Assembly (NCBI GenBank): GCA_964439395.1
Contig: CAYTNV010000002.1
Span: 62,001 to 126,000 of the forward strand
Origin: JAUUSJ01 sp964439395
GTDB lineage: Bacteria; Bacillota; Clostridia; Lachnospirales; Lachnospiraceae
Direction: 5' to 3'
Length of the DNA: 64,000 nucleotides
The notes below the pieces were generated by a model. That model had not been told where the DNA came from and made no database searches. It worked only from the letters and a program-made list of their open reading frames with translations. This document shows positions 49,594 through 59,072 of the stretch, in pieces. Position numbers and translations under genes: made by a program. Positions within the stretch are counted from its first letter, which is position 1, and every line of letters starts with the position of its first letter.

Positions 49594-50865
49594 ATGAAAG
49601 TTTTAATCGTTGGAAGTGGTGGAAGAGAGCATGCAATCGCTTGGGCAGTACAAAAAAGTCCAAAGGTAGATAAGATTTACTGTGCGCCAGGAAACGCTGG
49701 AATTGAAGAATATGCCCAGTGTGTTCCAATTGGTGCGATGGAATTTGATAAACTAGTTGCGTTTGCAAAAGAAGAAGAGATTGATTTTACGATTATCGGT
49801 ATGGACGATCCTTTAGTTGGCGGTGTCGTAGATGCGTTTGAGGCGGAGGGACTTCGCGTATTTGGACCGAGAAAAAATGCGGCAATTATTGAAGGCTCCA
49901 AGGCATTTTCCAAAAACTTGATGAAAAAATATCATATTCCAACTGCAGCCTATGAGAATTTTACATCCGCTGAGGATGCATTAGCTTATTTAGAGACAGC
50001 GAAAATGCCAATTGTATTAAAGGCTGACGGTCTTGCACTTGGAAAAGGTGTACTTATTTGTCATACTCTGGAAGAGGCGAAGCAGGGTGTTAAGACATTA
50101 ATGCTCGATAAGCAGTTTGGCGATGCTGGCAATACAATTGTAATTGAAGAATTTATGACAGGAAGAGAAGTTTCTGTTTTAGCATTTTGTGATGGAAAGA
50201 CTGTCAAATGTATGACTTCAGCACAAGATCATAAGAGAGCAAAAGATGGAGATAAGGGATTAAATACAGGTGGTATGGGTACTTTCTCTCCAAGTCCATT
50301 TTACGAGGGTGAGGTACAGCAATTTTGTGAGAAATATGTTTATCAGCCAACAATCGATGCAATGGCAGCTGAGGGAAGACCTTTCACAGGGATTTTATTC
50401 ACTGGTCTTATGATAACAGAGGATGGACCTAAGGTACTTGAGTATAATGCGCGTTTTGGTGATCCAGAGGCTCAAGTTGTTCTTCCTAGAATGAAGAATG
50501 ATATTATCGAGGTAATGGAGGCCTGCGTCGATGGCAGATTAGAAGATATTACGCTTGAGTTTGAAAATAATGCGGCAGTTTGTGTTGTATTGGCATCTGA
50601 TGGATATCCAGAAAAATACGAGAAAGGATTTCCTATCTCTGGTTTAGACTCTGTAAGGGAGAAAGAGGGATACTATATTTTCCACGCTGGAACAAAGAAA
50701 CAAGACGGTGAAATTGTTACAAACGGAGGAAGAGTTCTTGGTGTTGTAGCGAAGGGAGATACGCTAAAAGAGGCGAGAGCAAACGCCTACAAGGCAACAG
50801 AGTGGGTAGAGTTTGCCAATAAATACAAAAGAAATGACATCGGAAAAGCAATAGATGAAGCATAA
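49594..50865 (+). CDS. purD: Phosphoribosylamine-glycine ligase
   Basis: PurD is an ATP-grasp ligase that joins glycine to phosphoribosylamine, producing GAR for PurN. The 423-residue protein has the N-terminal VLIVGSGGREHAIAWA, the ATP-grasp segments IVLKADGLALGKGV and IEEFMTGREVSVLAF, GGMGTFSPSPFY and LEYNARFGDPEAQVVLPR. It follows purN by 18 bases and ends the unit. No terminator is evident directly after it; the next is at 51143. Confidence 0.97.
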   Translation: MKVLIVGSGGREHAIAWAVQKSPKVDKIYCAPGNAGIEEYAQCVPIGAMEFDKLVAFAKEEEIDFTIIGMDDPLVGGVVDAFEAEGLRVFGPRKNAAIIEGSKAFSKNLMKKYHIPTAAYENFTSAEDALAYLETAKMPIVLKADGLALGKGVLICHTLEEAKQGVKTLMLDKQFGDAGNTIVIEEFMTGREVSVLAFCDGKTVKCMTSAQDHKRAKDGDKGLNTGGMGTFSPSPFYEGEVQQFCEKYVYQPTIDAMAAEGRPFTGILFTGLMITEDGPKVLEYNARFGDPEAQVVLPRMKNDIIEVMEACVDGRLEDITLEFENNAAVCVVLASDGYPEKYEKGFPISGLDSVREKEGYYIFHAGTKKQDGEIVTNGGRVLGVVAKGDTLKEARANAYKATEWVEFANKYKRNDIGKAIDEA

Positions 50866-50996
50866 AAAATAAAAAATTGCAAAATTTTCTTCCGTTTTAG
50901 TATGATGAATCTGAATAAAAAAATATTTTTATCATATTAAAATTCGTAGAAAATAACTAAAATTAAATAAAACCCGATAAAATGAGAAAAAAGTAC

Positions 50997-51025
50997 TTGA
51001 TTTTTTAGAAAAAACGGTGTATCTT
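50997..51025 (+). promoter_or_regulatory. Probable glnN promoter
   Basis: TTGATT (50997-51002) and TATCTT (51020-51025), spacer 17. It would start an RNA of nearly 290 bases before glnN. The 130 bases between purD and this promoter hold only AT-rich sequence. Confidence 0.5.
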
Positions 51026-51142
51026 AGATTTAGCTTAAGAAAAGCAATAAATCAAAAGAATGAAATATTAAATTTATAAAATTTCATTGTGAAAGAAAAG
51101 AATAGTTTGGTAGTAATGCTAATATAATAAAAAGTACGAACA

Positions 51143-51189
51143 AAGGAGTTCTCATTGTCAGAAGATGACTTGAGGACTCTTTTCTTTTT
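51143..51189 (+). terminator. Terminator inside the glnN leader, possible attenuator
   Basis: GAGTTCTCA (51146-51154) pairs with TTGAGGACTC (about 51170-51179), with GTCA/TGAC inside and a T-rich run after it. Flanking AAGTACG (51132-51138) is the exact complement of CGTACTT (51208-51214). TGTCAGA (51156-51162) is the exact complement of TCTGACA (51241-51247) further down, which could compete with the terminator. I see no promoter between this terminator and glnN, so read-through control is likely. Confidence 0.6.
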
Positions 51190-51319
51190 ACAGAAGCTTC
51201 GGCAAGCGTACTTATCGTATCGGATGGTTATTCTATTGGCTCTGACATCTGATGAGAGGGAGGATTAGTAGTTTGCTTCTATTTGAAAAATTTCACGAAT
51301 TTTAGAAAGGATGGAAAAT

Positions 51320-53425
51320 ATGGCAAAAGTAGATGAAATCTTTGGTGCAAATGTGTTTAATGATAGCGTGATGAAATCACGTCTTCCAAAAGCAACTTAT
51401 AAACAGCTTAAAAAAACAATTGAGAAAGGTGAGGAGTTAAATCCAGCCATCGCTGATGTTGTTGCAAATGAGATGAAAGAGTGGGCTATCGAGAAAGGTG
51501 CTACACATTTTACTCACTGGTTCCAGCCAATGACAGGCATTACAGCTGAGAAGCATGATTCTTTTATCTCTCCAACAGATGGAGGAAAAGTATTACTTGA
51601 GTTCTCCGGAAAAGAGTTAATTAAAGGTGAACCAGATGCTTCTTCTTTCCCATCAGGCGGACTTAGAGCAACTTTCGAGGCGAGAGGATATACAGCATGG
51701 GATTGTACATCTCCAGCATTTATTAAAGAATCTGATAATTTGACAATTCTCTGTATTCCAACAGCGTTTTGTTCTTATACAGGAGAGGCTCTTGACAAAA
51801 AGACACCACTTCTTCGTTCTATGCAGGCGCTTGATATTCAGGCAATGCGTATTTTAAGATTATTTGGAAATAAAACATCAAATTCTGTTACAACATCAGT
51901 TGGACCAGAACAGGAATATTTCTTAATTGATAAGAAAAAATATTTAAAGAGAAAAGACTTAATCTTTACAGGACGTACTTTATTTGGTGCTCTTCCTCCA
52001 AAAGGACAGGAGTTGGATGACCATTATTTTGGAATTATTCCTGAGAGAATTGCAGGATTTATGAAAGAGTTAAATGAAGAACTATGGAAGCTTGGAATTA
52101 CAGCAAAGACACAGCATAATGAAGTTGCTCCAGCTCAGCATGAGTTAGCTCCAATTTATGATCAGAACAATATTGCAACTGACCATAACCAGTTAGTAAT
52201 GGAGACAATGAAAAGAGTAGCTGATAAGCAGGGTATGGTTTGTTTACTTCATGAGAAACCATTTGCTGGAATCAATGGTTCTGGTAAACATAATAACTGG
52301 TCTATGGTAACAGATGATGGACAGAACTTATTAGATCCAGGAAAAACACCTCATGAGAATGTGCAGTTCTTATTATTCTTAGCAGCAGTTATCCGTGCAG
52401 TAGATGAGCATGCAGATTTACTTCGTCTCTCCGCTTCCACACCAGGTAATGACCATAGATTAGGAGCAAATGAGGCACCACCAGCAATTATTTCTGTCTT
52501 CCTTGGAGAGCAGTTAGATGACGTTCTTAGACAGTTAGATACAAAGGGAGAGGCAGTGAAGTCCAAACAGGGTGCACCACTTATCTCAGGTGTACATACA
52601 TTGCCAGTATTCCAAAAAGATGCTACAGACCGTAACCGTACATCACCATTCGCTTTCACAGGTAATAAGTTTGAGTTTAGAATGGTTGGCTCTACGCAGT
52701 CTATCGCAGACCCTAATGTTGTATTAAATACAATCGTAGCTGATGTATTATGTGATATGGCGGATAAATTAGAGAAGGCAGAAAACTTTGAGTCTGCAGT
52801 TCATGATTTAATAAAAAATACAATTGCTGAGCATAAGAGGGTTATCTTTAACGGAGATGGATACTCAGAAGCATGGGTGGAGGAAGCAGCAAGAAGAGGG
52901 CTTCCAAACTTACGCTCTATGGTAGACGCAGTTCCAGCTTTGACAACAGAAAAAGCAGTTACAATATTTGAGAAGCATGGAGTATTTACAAAACTTGAGT
53001 TAGAGTCCAGAAGTGAGATTTATTACGAGCAGTATGCTAAAGTAATTAATATTGAGGCGTTAGCTATGATTGATATGGCCAAAAAACAGATTGTGCCAGC
53101 AGTTATTAGCTATCAGGCAAGCTTAGCTGAGTCTATTAACTCTATTAAGAAGGCATCTCCTTCTATCAATACATCTGTACAGGAGAAATTACTCTCTGAT
53201 ATCGCTGATAATTTAGTACCTCTCTACGAAAACTTACAGAAGTTAGAAGAAGTTACAGCGAAGGCTCAGGCAATCGATGAGATTCAAGCTCAGGCTAGAT
53301 ATTACCATGATACTGTATTTACAGCTATGGCAGAGCTTAGAACACCAGCAGATAAATTGGAGATGCTTGTAGATAAAGCTGCATGGCCATTCCCAAGCTA
53401 TGGTGATATGTTATTTGAAGTTTAA
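51320..53425 (+). CDS. glnN: Glutamine synthetase type III
   Basis: GlnN makes glutamine from glutamate, ammonia and ATP. Its size (701 residues from the start at 51320, which has AAAGG nine bases upstream) and sequence are those of the GSIII family found in Bacteroides and many Clostridia, not of GlnA. Landmarks are THWFQPMTGITAEKHDSF near residue 65, FPSGGLRATFEARGYTAWD in outline, SVGPEQEYFLID, AQHELAPIYD, GINGSGKHNNWSM and ANEAPPAIISVFLG. The leader contains a terminator, which suggests regulation by nitrogen status. Confidence 0.97.
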   Translation: MAKVDEIFGANVFNDSVMKSRLPKATYKQLKKTIEKGEELNPAIADVVANEMKEWAIEKGATHFTHWFQPMTGITAEKHDSFISPTDGGKVLLEFSGKELIKGEPDASSFPSGGLRATFEARGYTAWDCTSPAFIKESDNLTILCIPTAFCSYTGEALDKKTPLLRSMQALDIQAMRILRLFGNKTSNSVTTSVGPEQEYFLIDKKKYLKRKDLIFTGRTLFGALPPKGQELDDHYFGIIPERIAGFMKELNEELWKLGITAKTQHNEVAPAQHELAPIYDQNNIATDHNQLVMETMKRVADKQGMVCLLHEKPFAGINGSGKHNNWSMVTDDGQNLLDPGKTPHENVQFLLFLAAVIRAVDEHADLLRLSASTPGNDHRLGANEAPPAIISVFLGEQLDDVLRQLDTKGEAVKSKQGAPLISGVHTLPVFQKDATDRNRTSPFAFTGNKFEFRMVGSTQSIADPNVVLNTIVADVLCDMADKLEKAENFESAVHDLIKNTIAEHKRVIFNGDGYSEAWVEEAARRGLPNLRSMVDAVPALTTEKAVTIFEKHGVFTKLELESRSEIYYEQYAKVINIEALAMIDMAKKQIVPAVISYQASLAESINSIKKASPSINTSVQEKLLSDIADNLVPLYENLQKLEEVTAKAQAIDEIQAQARYYHDTVFTAMAELRTPADKLEMLVDKAAWPFPSYGDMLFEV

Positions 53426-53499
53426 TGAAAAAATAGCTTTTGTAAAAAGCCATTTGTTACATTGTGAAATTCCTAAAAATATATACTTATTTAAAAAAG

Positions 53500-53534
53500 G
53501 TCGCTATAAGATGTCGCTCTTATGGCGACTTTTT
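53500..53534 (+). terminator. Terminator after glnN
   Basis: GTCGCTATAAGA and TCTTATGGCGAC form a 12-base stem with one G-U pair and a TGTCGC loop, followed by five T. Confidence 0.93.
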
Positions 53535-53593
53535 CTATGTATAAATTTTTCTTTTTTTCAAATGCTATCAAAAACAAAAAGGAGCGAAAAATA

Positions 53594-54367
53594 ATGCAGG
53601 GAGAGAGAAAAAAAGGAATATGCAGTTGTATTATAGTTGTAGTGGCTTTTCTTATTTTGTTTGGATTAGGGTTTTGGGGAGATAAATTATCACAAAAGAA
53701 ATTTTCTCAGACAATGGGTGAGATAAAGGAAGAAAAACAGATTATATCTAAAAAGGCATATCTTACCTTTGACGATGGACCTTCCGATAATACAGAAAAA
53801 ATTTTAGATATTTTAAAAGAAAAAAACGTAAAAGCTACGTTTTTTGTGGTAGGAAGAGAAGGAGAAAATGCAAAGAAAGTATATCGACGAATTTTAGCGG
53901 AAGGAAGTACATTAGGGCTTCATTCTTATAGCCATGATTATGAGAAGATTTATTCTTCCATCGAAGGCTATAAAGCTGATTTAAATAAACTCAGAAAATA
54001 TTTAAAACAAGTGACAGGAAAAGATATTAATTTTTATCGTTTTCCAGGTGGTAGTAGCAATTCAATTTCTAAAATTGACTTAGGAGAATGTGCGAAATAT
54101 TTACAGGAGGAAGGAATCACATATTATGATTGGAATGCCCTAAATGACGATGCAGTTTGTTTTCAAAATGGACCGAAGGTTTTAAATGAAAAAATCATGA
54201 AGGATGTAAAAGGAAGAAATACAGTTATGATTTTGATGCATGATTTACACGAATGTACGGCGACAGTAGATGCACTTCCAAGTTTGATTGATGAGCTTAA
54301 AGCAGATGGCTATGAGATACTTCCAATTACGAAAGAGACAAAGCCAATTCAGCATAGGAAGCTTTAG
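53594..54367 (+). CDS. Membrane-anchored polysaccharide deacetylase
   Basis: A 257-residue protein with a short basic start, one membrane segment (about 10-32) and an extracellular NodB domain. The five NodB motifs can be followed: LTFDDGP (about 56-62), LHSYSHDY with the two metal His, YRFPGG, YDWNALNDD and ILMHD. All catalytic residues seem intact. Homologues deacetylate peptidoglycan N-acetylglucosamine or N-acetylmuramic acid, giving lysozyme resistance; the exact substrate is not evident. The ATG at 53594 has AAAAAGGAG upstream; the frame extends 24 codons further, over the glnN terminator, which argues against the longer form. Confidence 0.9.
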   Translation: MQGERKKGICSCIIVVVAFLILFGLGFWGDKLSQKKFSQTMGEIKEEKQIISKKAYLTFDDGPSDNTEKILDILKEKNVKATFFVVGREGENAKKVYRRILAEGSTLGLHSYSHDYEKIYSSIEGYKADLNKLRKYLKQVTGKDINFYRFPGGSSNSISKIDLGECAKYLQEEGITYYDWNALNDDAVCFQNGPKVLNEKIMKDVKGRNTVMILMHDLHECTATVDALPSLIDELKADGYEILPITKETKPIQHRKL

Positions 54368-54452
54368 AGTTGACAAACTGTCTAAACTACATTAAAATTT
54401 ATAGCGAGTTAAAGTTTTAGAGAGTATCTGCTCGAAGTAGTAGGAGGCAGTT

Positions 54453-55733
54453 ATGACAGAGTTAGAATTAAAACAATTTTTAGATAAAATGGGCAAAAAA
54501 GAAAGTATTTACGGTCTTGATACGATTCGCAAATTGCTTTTGCGTCTTGGGAATCCGCAAGAACAATTAAATATTGTCCATATAGCAGGTACAAACGGCA
54601 AGGGCTCTATCTTGACAATGATAGAGACTGTAATGCTAGAATGTGGTTATCATACAGGAAAATATACTTCTCCTTGTATCGGGGCATATGGAGAGCAGTT
54701 TTTATATGACCAAAATCCAATTTCCAGAGATAAATTACTTGCCTATATGGAAAAAATCAAGGTAGTTTCAGAGCAAATGGCAAAGGAAGAGTGTCCTCTT
54801 CCTACTGTATTTGAGATTGAGACTGCCTTGGCTTTTTTATATTTTGCCGAGCAAAAGGTAGATATTGTATTATTAGAGACGGGGATGGGAGGTTTACTCG
54901 ATGCCACTAATGTGGTGGAACATCCAATTCTGACTATTTTTTCCTCAATTAGTATGGATCATATGAATTTTTTAGGTAATTGTATTGAAGAGATTGCGAG
55001 GCAAAAAGCAGGGATTATAAAAGAGAATTGTCCCGTCATTTGTTATAGGAGTGATGAGAGAGCAGTAGAAGTTATAAGACAAGAGGCAAAAAGGAAAAAT
55101 AGTCCATTTTATGTCGTAGATAAGACAAAGATAAGTTTATTGGAAGAAAATTATGAAATGCAGAGATTTTCCTATGCGGATAGTGGAGAGTATACAATTT
55201 ATCTTCCAGGGGAGCATCAAGTTTATAATGCGGTTACGGCAATCTTGGCACTTGGACATTTGGGAGAAATTTATCATTTGCCAGAGGAAAAAAGAAGACT
55301 TGGTCTTTTGCATACAAGATGGTCAGCCAGACTAGAATTAGTAAAAAAAGATCCTCTTATTTTTCTGGATGGGGCACATAATGAGGATGCAGCAAAATAT
55401 TTATCTAATTTTATTCAAAAACATTTTACAAATAGGCGAATCATTTATATAATAGGAGTATTGGCAGATAAAGAATATAAAAAAATGATAAGGCAGACGG
55501 CAGGCTTGGCAGAGTATATTTTTACAATTACCCCAGACAGTCCGCGGGCATTAAGTGCAAAAATTCTAGAGCAAGAAGTAAAAAAAGAAAATGCTCAAGT
55601 GAAGGCGATGAGTAGTCTAAGAGCCGCTTACTTGGAAGCGACAAAGAGTGCAAAGAAAGAGGATGTTATTTTTATATTCGGATCTTTATCGTTTATGAGT
55701 GAGATAAAAATGGTACTGGAGGAGGAAAGCTGA
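54453..55733 (+). CDS. folC: Folylpolyglutamate synthase/dihydrofolate synthase
   Basis: FolC adds glutamate to dihydropteroate and folates. The 426-residue Mur-ligase-like protein has the P-loop VHIAGTNGKGSI (about 43-54), TSPCIGAYGEQF, LLETGMGGLLDATNVV, the SISMDHMNFLGN block and RWSARLELVKKDPLIFLDGAHNEDA in outline. It starts a compact folate cluster (folC, HD protein, folP, folB-folK). The ribosome binding site is GTAGGAGG. The next gene starts three bases after its stop. Confidence 0.95.
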   Translation: MTELELKQFLDKMGKKESIYGLDTIRKLLLRLGNPQEQLNIVHIAGTNGKGSILTMIETVMLECGYHTGKYTSPCIGAYGEQFLYDQNPISRDKLLAYMEKIKVVSEQMAKEECPLPTVFEIETALAFLYFAEQKVDIVLLETGMGGLLDATNVVEHPILTIFSSISMDHMNFLGNCIEEIARQKAGIIKENCPVICYRSDERAVEVIRQEAKRKNSPFYVVDKTKISLLEENYEMQRFSYADSGEYTIYLPGEHQVYNAVTAILALGHLGEIYHLPEEKRRLGLLHTRWSARLELVKKDPLIFLDGAHNEDAAKYLSNFIQKHFTNRRIIYIIGVLADKEYKKMIRQTAGLAEYIFTITPDSPRALSAKILEQEVKKENAQVKAMSSLRAAYLEATKSAKKEDVIFIFGSLSFMSEIKMVLEEES

Positions 55734-55736
55734 CCG

Positions 55737-56219
55737 ATGGAACGTGTGCAAAAAATTATGGAGCATAGAGATTTTCTTCGCTATTTGGAAGAAATTGAAA
55801 AAGAAGAAGAAAATCGCATTTTTTGTTGCCATGGAATAGGACATCTATTAGATGTAGCTCGAATATCTTATATTTTTCTCCTAGAGTCGAAGGTAAATAT
55901 AAAAAAAGATATTGTGTATGGAACAGCATTATTACATGATATAGGAAAAATAGAACAGTATCGAAAAAAGATACCACATGAGGAAGCGGGAGTAAAATTG
56001 GCGGATCCAATTTTAAAGTCCTGCGGATATGAAGACGATGAAATTTCTCTTATGTTAGGGGCGATTGAGAATCATCGATTTGGAAAAGAAGATAAGAGAC
56101 ATAAACTCTATGAGAGTATACATAGAGCTGACAAATGGTCCAGAAATTGTATGTACTGCAAGGCAAGAGAAAAATGTAATTGGAGAGAAAATGAAAAAAA
56201 TAAGCGATTAATTTATTAG
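55737..56219 (+). CDS. HD-domain protein in the folate cluster
   Basis: A 160-residue cytoplasmic protein of the HD metal-dependent phosphohydrolase superfamily. The first metal His is in CHGIGHLLDVARIS (about 31-44), the HD pair in TALLHDIGKIEQY (about 63-75), and later His in PHEEAG and ENHRFG. The C-terminus has CMYCKAREKCNW, a three-cysteine group that could bind a metal. It is locked between folC (three bases before) and folP. No pterin phosphatase is known for many bacteria, so action on a pterin phosphate is a reasonable guess, but it is only inferred from position. Confidence 0.8.
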   Translation: MERVQKIMEHRDFLRYLEEIEKEEENRIFCCHGIGHLLDVARISYIFLLESKVNIKKDIVYGTALLHDIGKIEQYRKKIPHEEAGVKLADPILKSCGYEDDEISLMLGAIENHRFGKEDKRHKLYESIHRADKWSRNCMYCKAREKCNWRENEKNKRLIY

Positions 56220-56268
56220 TTATAGTTGCATTTATATTATATCAAATGCAATAAGGAGGAAATTGAAA

Positions 56269-57078
56269 ATGAAAATAGGAAATAGAGAGTTTGATTTAAA
56301 AAATCATGCTTATATTATGGGAATTTTGAATATGACACCAGATTCTTTTTCAGATGGAGGTAATTATAGTACATTGGACGCTGCTCTTTTTCATGTAGAG
56401 CAAATGATAAAAGATGGAGCAGATATTATTGATGTTGGCGGAGAATCGACAAGACCAGGGCATGAAAAAATTAGTGATACAGAAGAAATCCATAGAGTAA
56501 TACCAGTTATTGAGCGAATTAAGGCGGAGTTTGATATTCCTATTTCTCTTGATACGTATAAAGCAGAGGTGGCGAAGGAAGGAATTAAGGCAGGAATTGA
56601 TTTAATTAATGATATATGGGGATTAAAATGGGATGGAAATATGGCTCCCATTATTGCGGAATCAGGACTTCCATGCTGTCTAATGCATAACCGAAGAGAA
56701 ATTAATTATATGGACTTTATGAATGATTTTAGGTCAGACATCGAGGAGATATTGGATATTGCGTGCTGGGCAGGCATTGAAAAAGAAAAGATTATTTTAG
56801 ATCCAGGAATTGGATTTGCGAAAGATTATGAAATGAACCTAATGATAATGAATCATTTACAATTATTGGCAAAATGGGAGCTTCCTATTTTACTTGGTAC
56901 TTCTAGAAAATCTATGATAGGAAATGCACTTAATCTTTCTGTGGAAGACAGAGAGGAAGGTACATTGGCAACGACAGTCATAGGAAGGATGAAAGGATGC
57001 AGTATTTTTAGAGTGCATGATGTACAAAAAAATAAAAGAGCTCTTATGATGACAGAAGCTATCTTGCAGCAAAAATAA
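56269..57078 (+). CDS. folP: Dihydropteroate synthase
   Basis: FolP joins p-aminobenzoate to the pterin pyrophosphate and is the sulfonamide target. The protein of about 269 residues shows IMGILNMTPDSFSDGGNY (about 17-34), DVGGESTRPGHEKI, DTYKAEVA, LINDIWG, LDPGIGFAKDYEMN and LLGTSRKSMIG. AAGGAGG lies nine bases before the ATG at 56269, favouring it over a TTG two codons earlier. It sits between the HD protein and the folB-folK fusion. Confidence 0.97.
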   Translation: MKIGNREFDLKNHAYIMGILNMTPDSFSDGGNYSTLDAALFHVEQMIKDGADIIDVGGESTRPGHEKISDTEEIHRVIPVIERIKAEFDIPISLDTYKAEVAKEGIKAGIDLINDIWGLKWDGNMAPIIAESGLPCCLMHNRREINYMDFMNDFRSDIEEILDIACWAGIEKEKIILDPGIGFAKDYEMNLMIMNHLQLLAKWELPILLGTSRKSMIGNALNLSVEDREEGTLATTVIGRMKGCSIFRVHDVQKNKRALMMTEAILQQK

Positions 57079-57094
57079 GATTAGGAGAAATACA

Positions 57095-57913
57095 GTGGAT
57101 CAGATTAAAATTAAAAATTTGGAAGTATTTGGATATCACGGCGTTTTTGAGGAAGAGAATAAGCTTGGCCAAAAATTTATTGTCTCAGTGACAGCTTATC
57201 TTGATACGAGAGAGGCGGGAAAAAGTGATGATTTGACAAAAACTATCCATTATGGCGAGATGGCGTTGCTTATAAAAAAAATTTTAGAGACAAAAACATT
57301 TGCACTTTTAGAGAGAGCAGCAGAGGTTGTCTGTGAGGAGATTTTGTTGACCTATCCACTTATCAAAAAGATTGAGCTAGAATTAAAAAAGCCTTGGGCA
57401 CCAATTTTATTGCCACTTGAGACAGTTTCTGTTACAATTAAAAGAGGTTGGCATACGGTCTATTTAGGGCTTGGCTCTAATCTGGGAGATAAAAGGAAAT
57501 ATTTAGAGGATGCTATAGAGCAATTAGGAGAACAAAGAGATATAAAGGTAATGAAAGTATCTAGCTTTTATGAGACAGAGCCTTATGGTTATATAGAACA
57601 AGATACTTTTTTAAATGCTTGTGTTTGTATCGAGACTTTACAGACACCGAGCGAACTTTTAGATACTCTTCACCAGATAGAAGCTGAAGCAAAGAGGGAG
57701 AGACGGATACATTGGGGACCACGAACATTAGACCTTGATATTTTGCTCTATGATGACAGAATAATAGATAGCGAAGATTTGATTATTCCGCATAAGGAAT
57801 TACATAAAAGGATGTTTGTGCTTGAGCCGCTTTGTGAAATTGCAAGTTATGTGAGGCATCCATTGTTTTTACTTAATATGGAGCAGTTAAAAGAAAAATT
57901 GGAGAAAAACTAG
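57095..57913 (+). CDS. folBK: Dihydroneopterin aldolase-HPPK fusion
   Basis: A 272-residue bifunctional folate enzyme starting with GTG (TTAGGAGAAA upstream). Residues 1-118 are FolB (IKNLEVFGYHGVFEEENKLGQ in outline; GEMALLIKKI; LELKKPWAPI), which cleaves dihydroneopterin. Residues 120-265 are FolK (YLGLGSNLGDK; YETEPYG; RRIHWGPRTLDLDILLYDD in outline), which pyrophosphorylates the product for FolP. Such fusions occur in several Firmicutes. FolE and a pterin phosphatase are not recognised in the window, apart from the HD protein as a candidate for the latter. Confidence 0.96.
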   Translation: MDQIKIKNLEVFGYHGVFEEENKLGQKFIVSVTAYLDTREAGKSDDLTKTIHYGEMALLIKKILETKTFALLERAAEVVCEEILLTYPLIKKIELELKKPWAPILLPLETVSVTIKRGWHTVYLGLGSNLGDKRKYLEDAIEQLGEQRDIKVMKVSSFYETEPYGYIEQDTFLNACVCIETLQTPSELLDTLHQIEAEAKRERRIHWGPRTLDLDILLYDDRIIDSEDLIIPHKELHKRMFVLEPLCEIASYVRHPLFLLNMEQLKEKLEKN

Positions 57914-57927
57914 GAGGTAGGAATAAG

Positions 57928-59058
57928 ATGAGAGAATTACCAGAGATACGGGTGGATATTGATCGTATTGATAAGGAGATTGTGACATTATTCCAAGAGA
58001 GAATGGACTGTGCTAAAGAGGTCGCAGAATACAAAAAAATGACAAACACAGCAATTTATGATAAGGAGAGAGAGGAAGAGAAAAAGACAGAGCTTTGCAG
58101 CTATGTGGAAGATGAGTATATCAAAAAAACTGTGTCAGAGCTTTTTTCTCAGATTATGTCTTTAAGTCGTAAATATCAGTATCATACTTTAGATCAAAGA
58201 GACCGCTATATTGAGAATTATTTTCAGAGAGTCCCAAAGCTTGAGATGTATGCGGATACGAGAGTTGTGCATCAAGGTGTACCTGGAGCTTACAGTCAAA
58301 AAGCATTAATACAATTTTTCGGTGAGGGAATTGACCATTATCATGTAAAGACATTTAAAGAAGTTGCACTTGCATTAAGCAATGGAGATGCAGATTACGG
58401 CGTGCTTCCAATTGAGAACTCTTCTGCTGGAAATGTGGAGGGCATTTATGATATTTTACTCGAAAATGATGTTTGTATCGTTGGAGAAGAAATTGTAAAA
58501 ATTGATCATGCGCTTCTTGGAATTCCAGGAAGTAAATTAGAAGATATTAAAGTAGTATATTCTCATCCACAGGCACTTATGCAGTGTAAAAAATATTTGG
58601 CTCAGTCCAGTGCCAAGAAAATCAGTCTGAATAATACAGCAGAGGCAGCAAAGAAAGTAAAAGAAGACGGGGATAAAACACAGGCAGCCATCGCAGGTGA
58701 GTGGGTGGCAGATATGTATGGTCTTGAGATTTTAGACACAAAATTAAATCATGAGGCGAATAATTCTACTCGTTTTGTTATTATATCAAAGAAACGTCAG
58801 TACACAGAGGATGCACAAAAGATTAGTATCTCTTTTGCGCTTCCTCATGAAAGTGGTACGCTTTATAATATTTTATCTCATTTTATTTTCAATGATCTTA
58901 ATATGACAAATATTGAATCTGTTCCACTTCCAAATAGACAGTGGGAGTATCGTTTCTTTATTGATTTTACAGGAAATTTAAATAGTTCTGCTGTAAAAAA
59001 TGCTTTAAAGGGAATTCGAGAAGAAGTAACGGATTTTAAAATTTTAGGTAACTATTAG
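57928..59058 (+). CDS. pheA: Bifunctional chorismate mutase/prephenate dehydratase
   Basis: PheA converts chorismate via prephenate to phenylpyruvate for phenylalanine. The 376-residue protein has an AroQ chorismate mutase domain (about 1-88; RVDIDRIDKEIVTLFQERM in outline). The dehydratase domain runs about 110-285 (HQGVPGAYSQKA; VLPIENSSAGNV; TRFVIISK) and includes the catalytic Thr of the NNSTRF motif. A C-terminal ACT domain (about 295-376) has SGTLYNILSHF and ESVPLPNRQWEYRFFIDF in outline, for feedback control by phenylalanine. The ribosome binding site is TAGGAGG. Confidence 0.97.
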   Translation: MRELPEIRVDIDRIDKEIVTLFQERMDCAKEVAEYKKMTNTAIYDKEREEEKKTELCSYVEDEYIKKTVSELFSQIMSLSRKYQYHTLDQRDRYIENYFQRVPKLEMYADTRVVHQGVPGAYSQKALIQFFGEGIDHYHVKTFKEVALALSNGDADYGVLPIENSSAGNVEGIYDILLENDVCIVGEEIVKIDHALLGIPGSKLEDIKVVYSHPQALMQCKKYLAQSSAKKISLNNTAEAAKKVKEDGDKTQAAIAGEWVADMYGLEILDTKLNHEANNSTRFVIISKKRQYTEDAQKISISFALPHESGTLYNILSHFIFNDLNMTNIESVPLPNRQWEYRFFIDFTGNLNSSAVKNALKGIREEVTDFKILGNY

Positions 59059-59072
59059 AATTGAGGGATATA

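Noticed and set aside
51027..51189. ANTAR-type paired hairpins in the glnN leader
   Set aside because: A GCTT/AAGC hairpin near 51033 and the GTCA/TGAC hairpin in the terminator have five-base loops without the required A and G positions of the ANTAR hexaloop, and the first begins almost at the transcription start.
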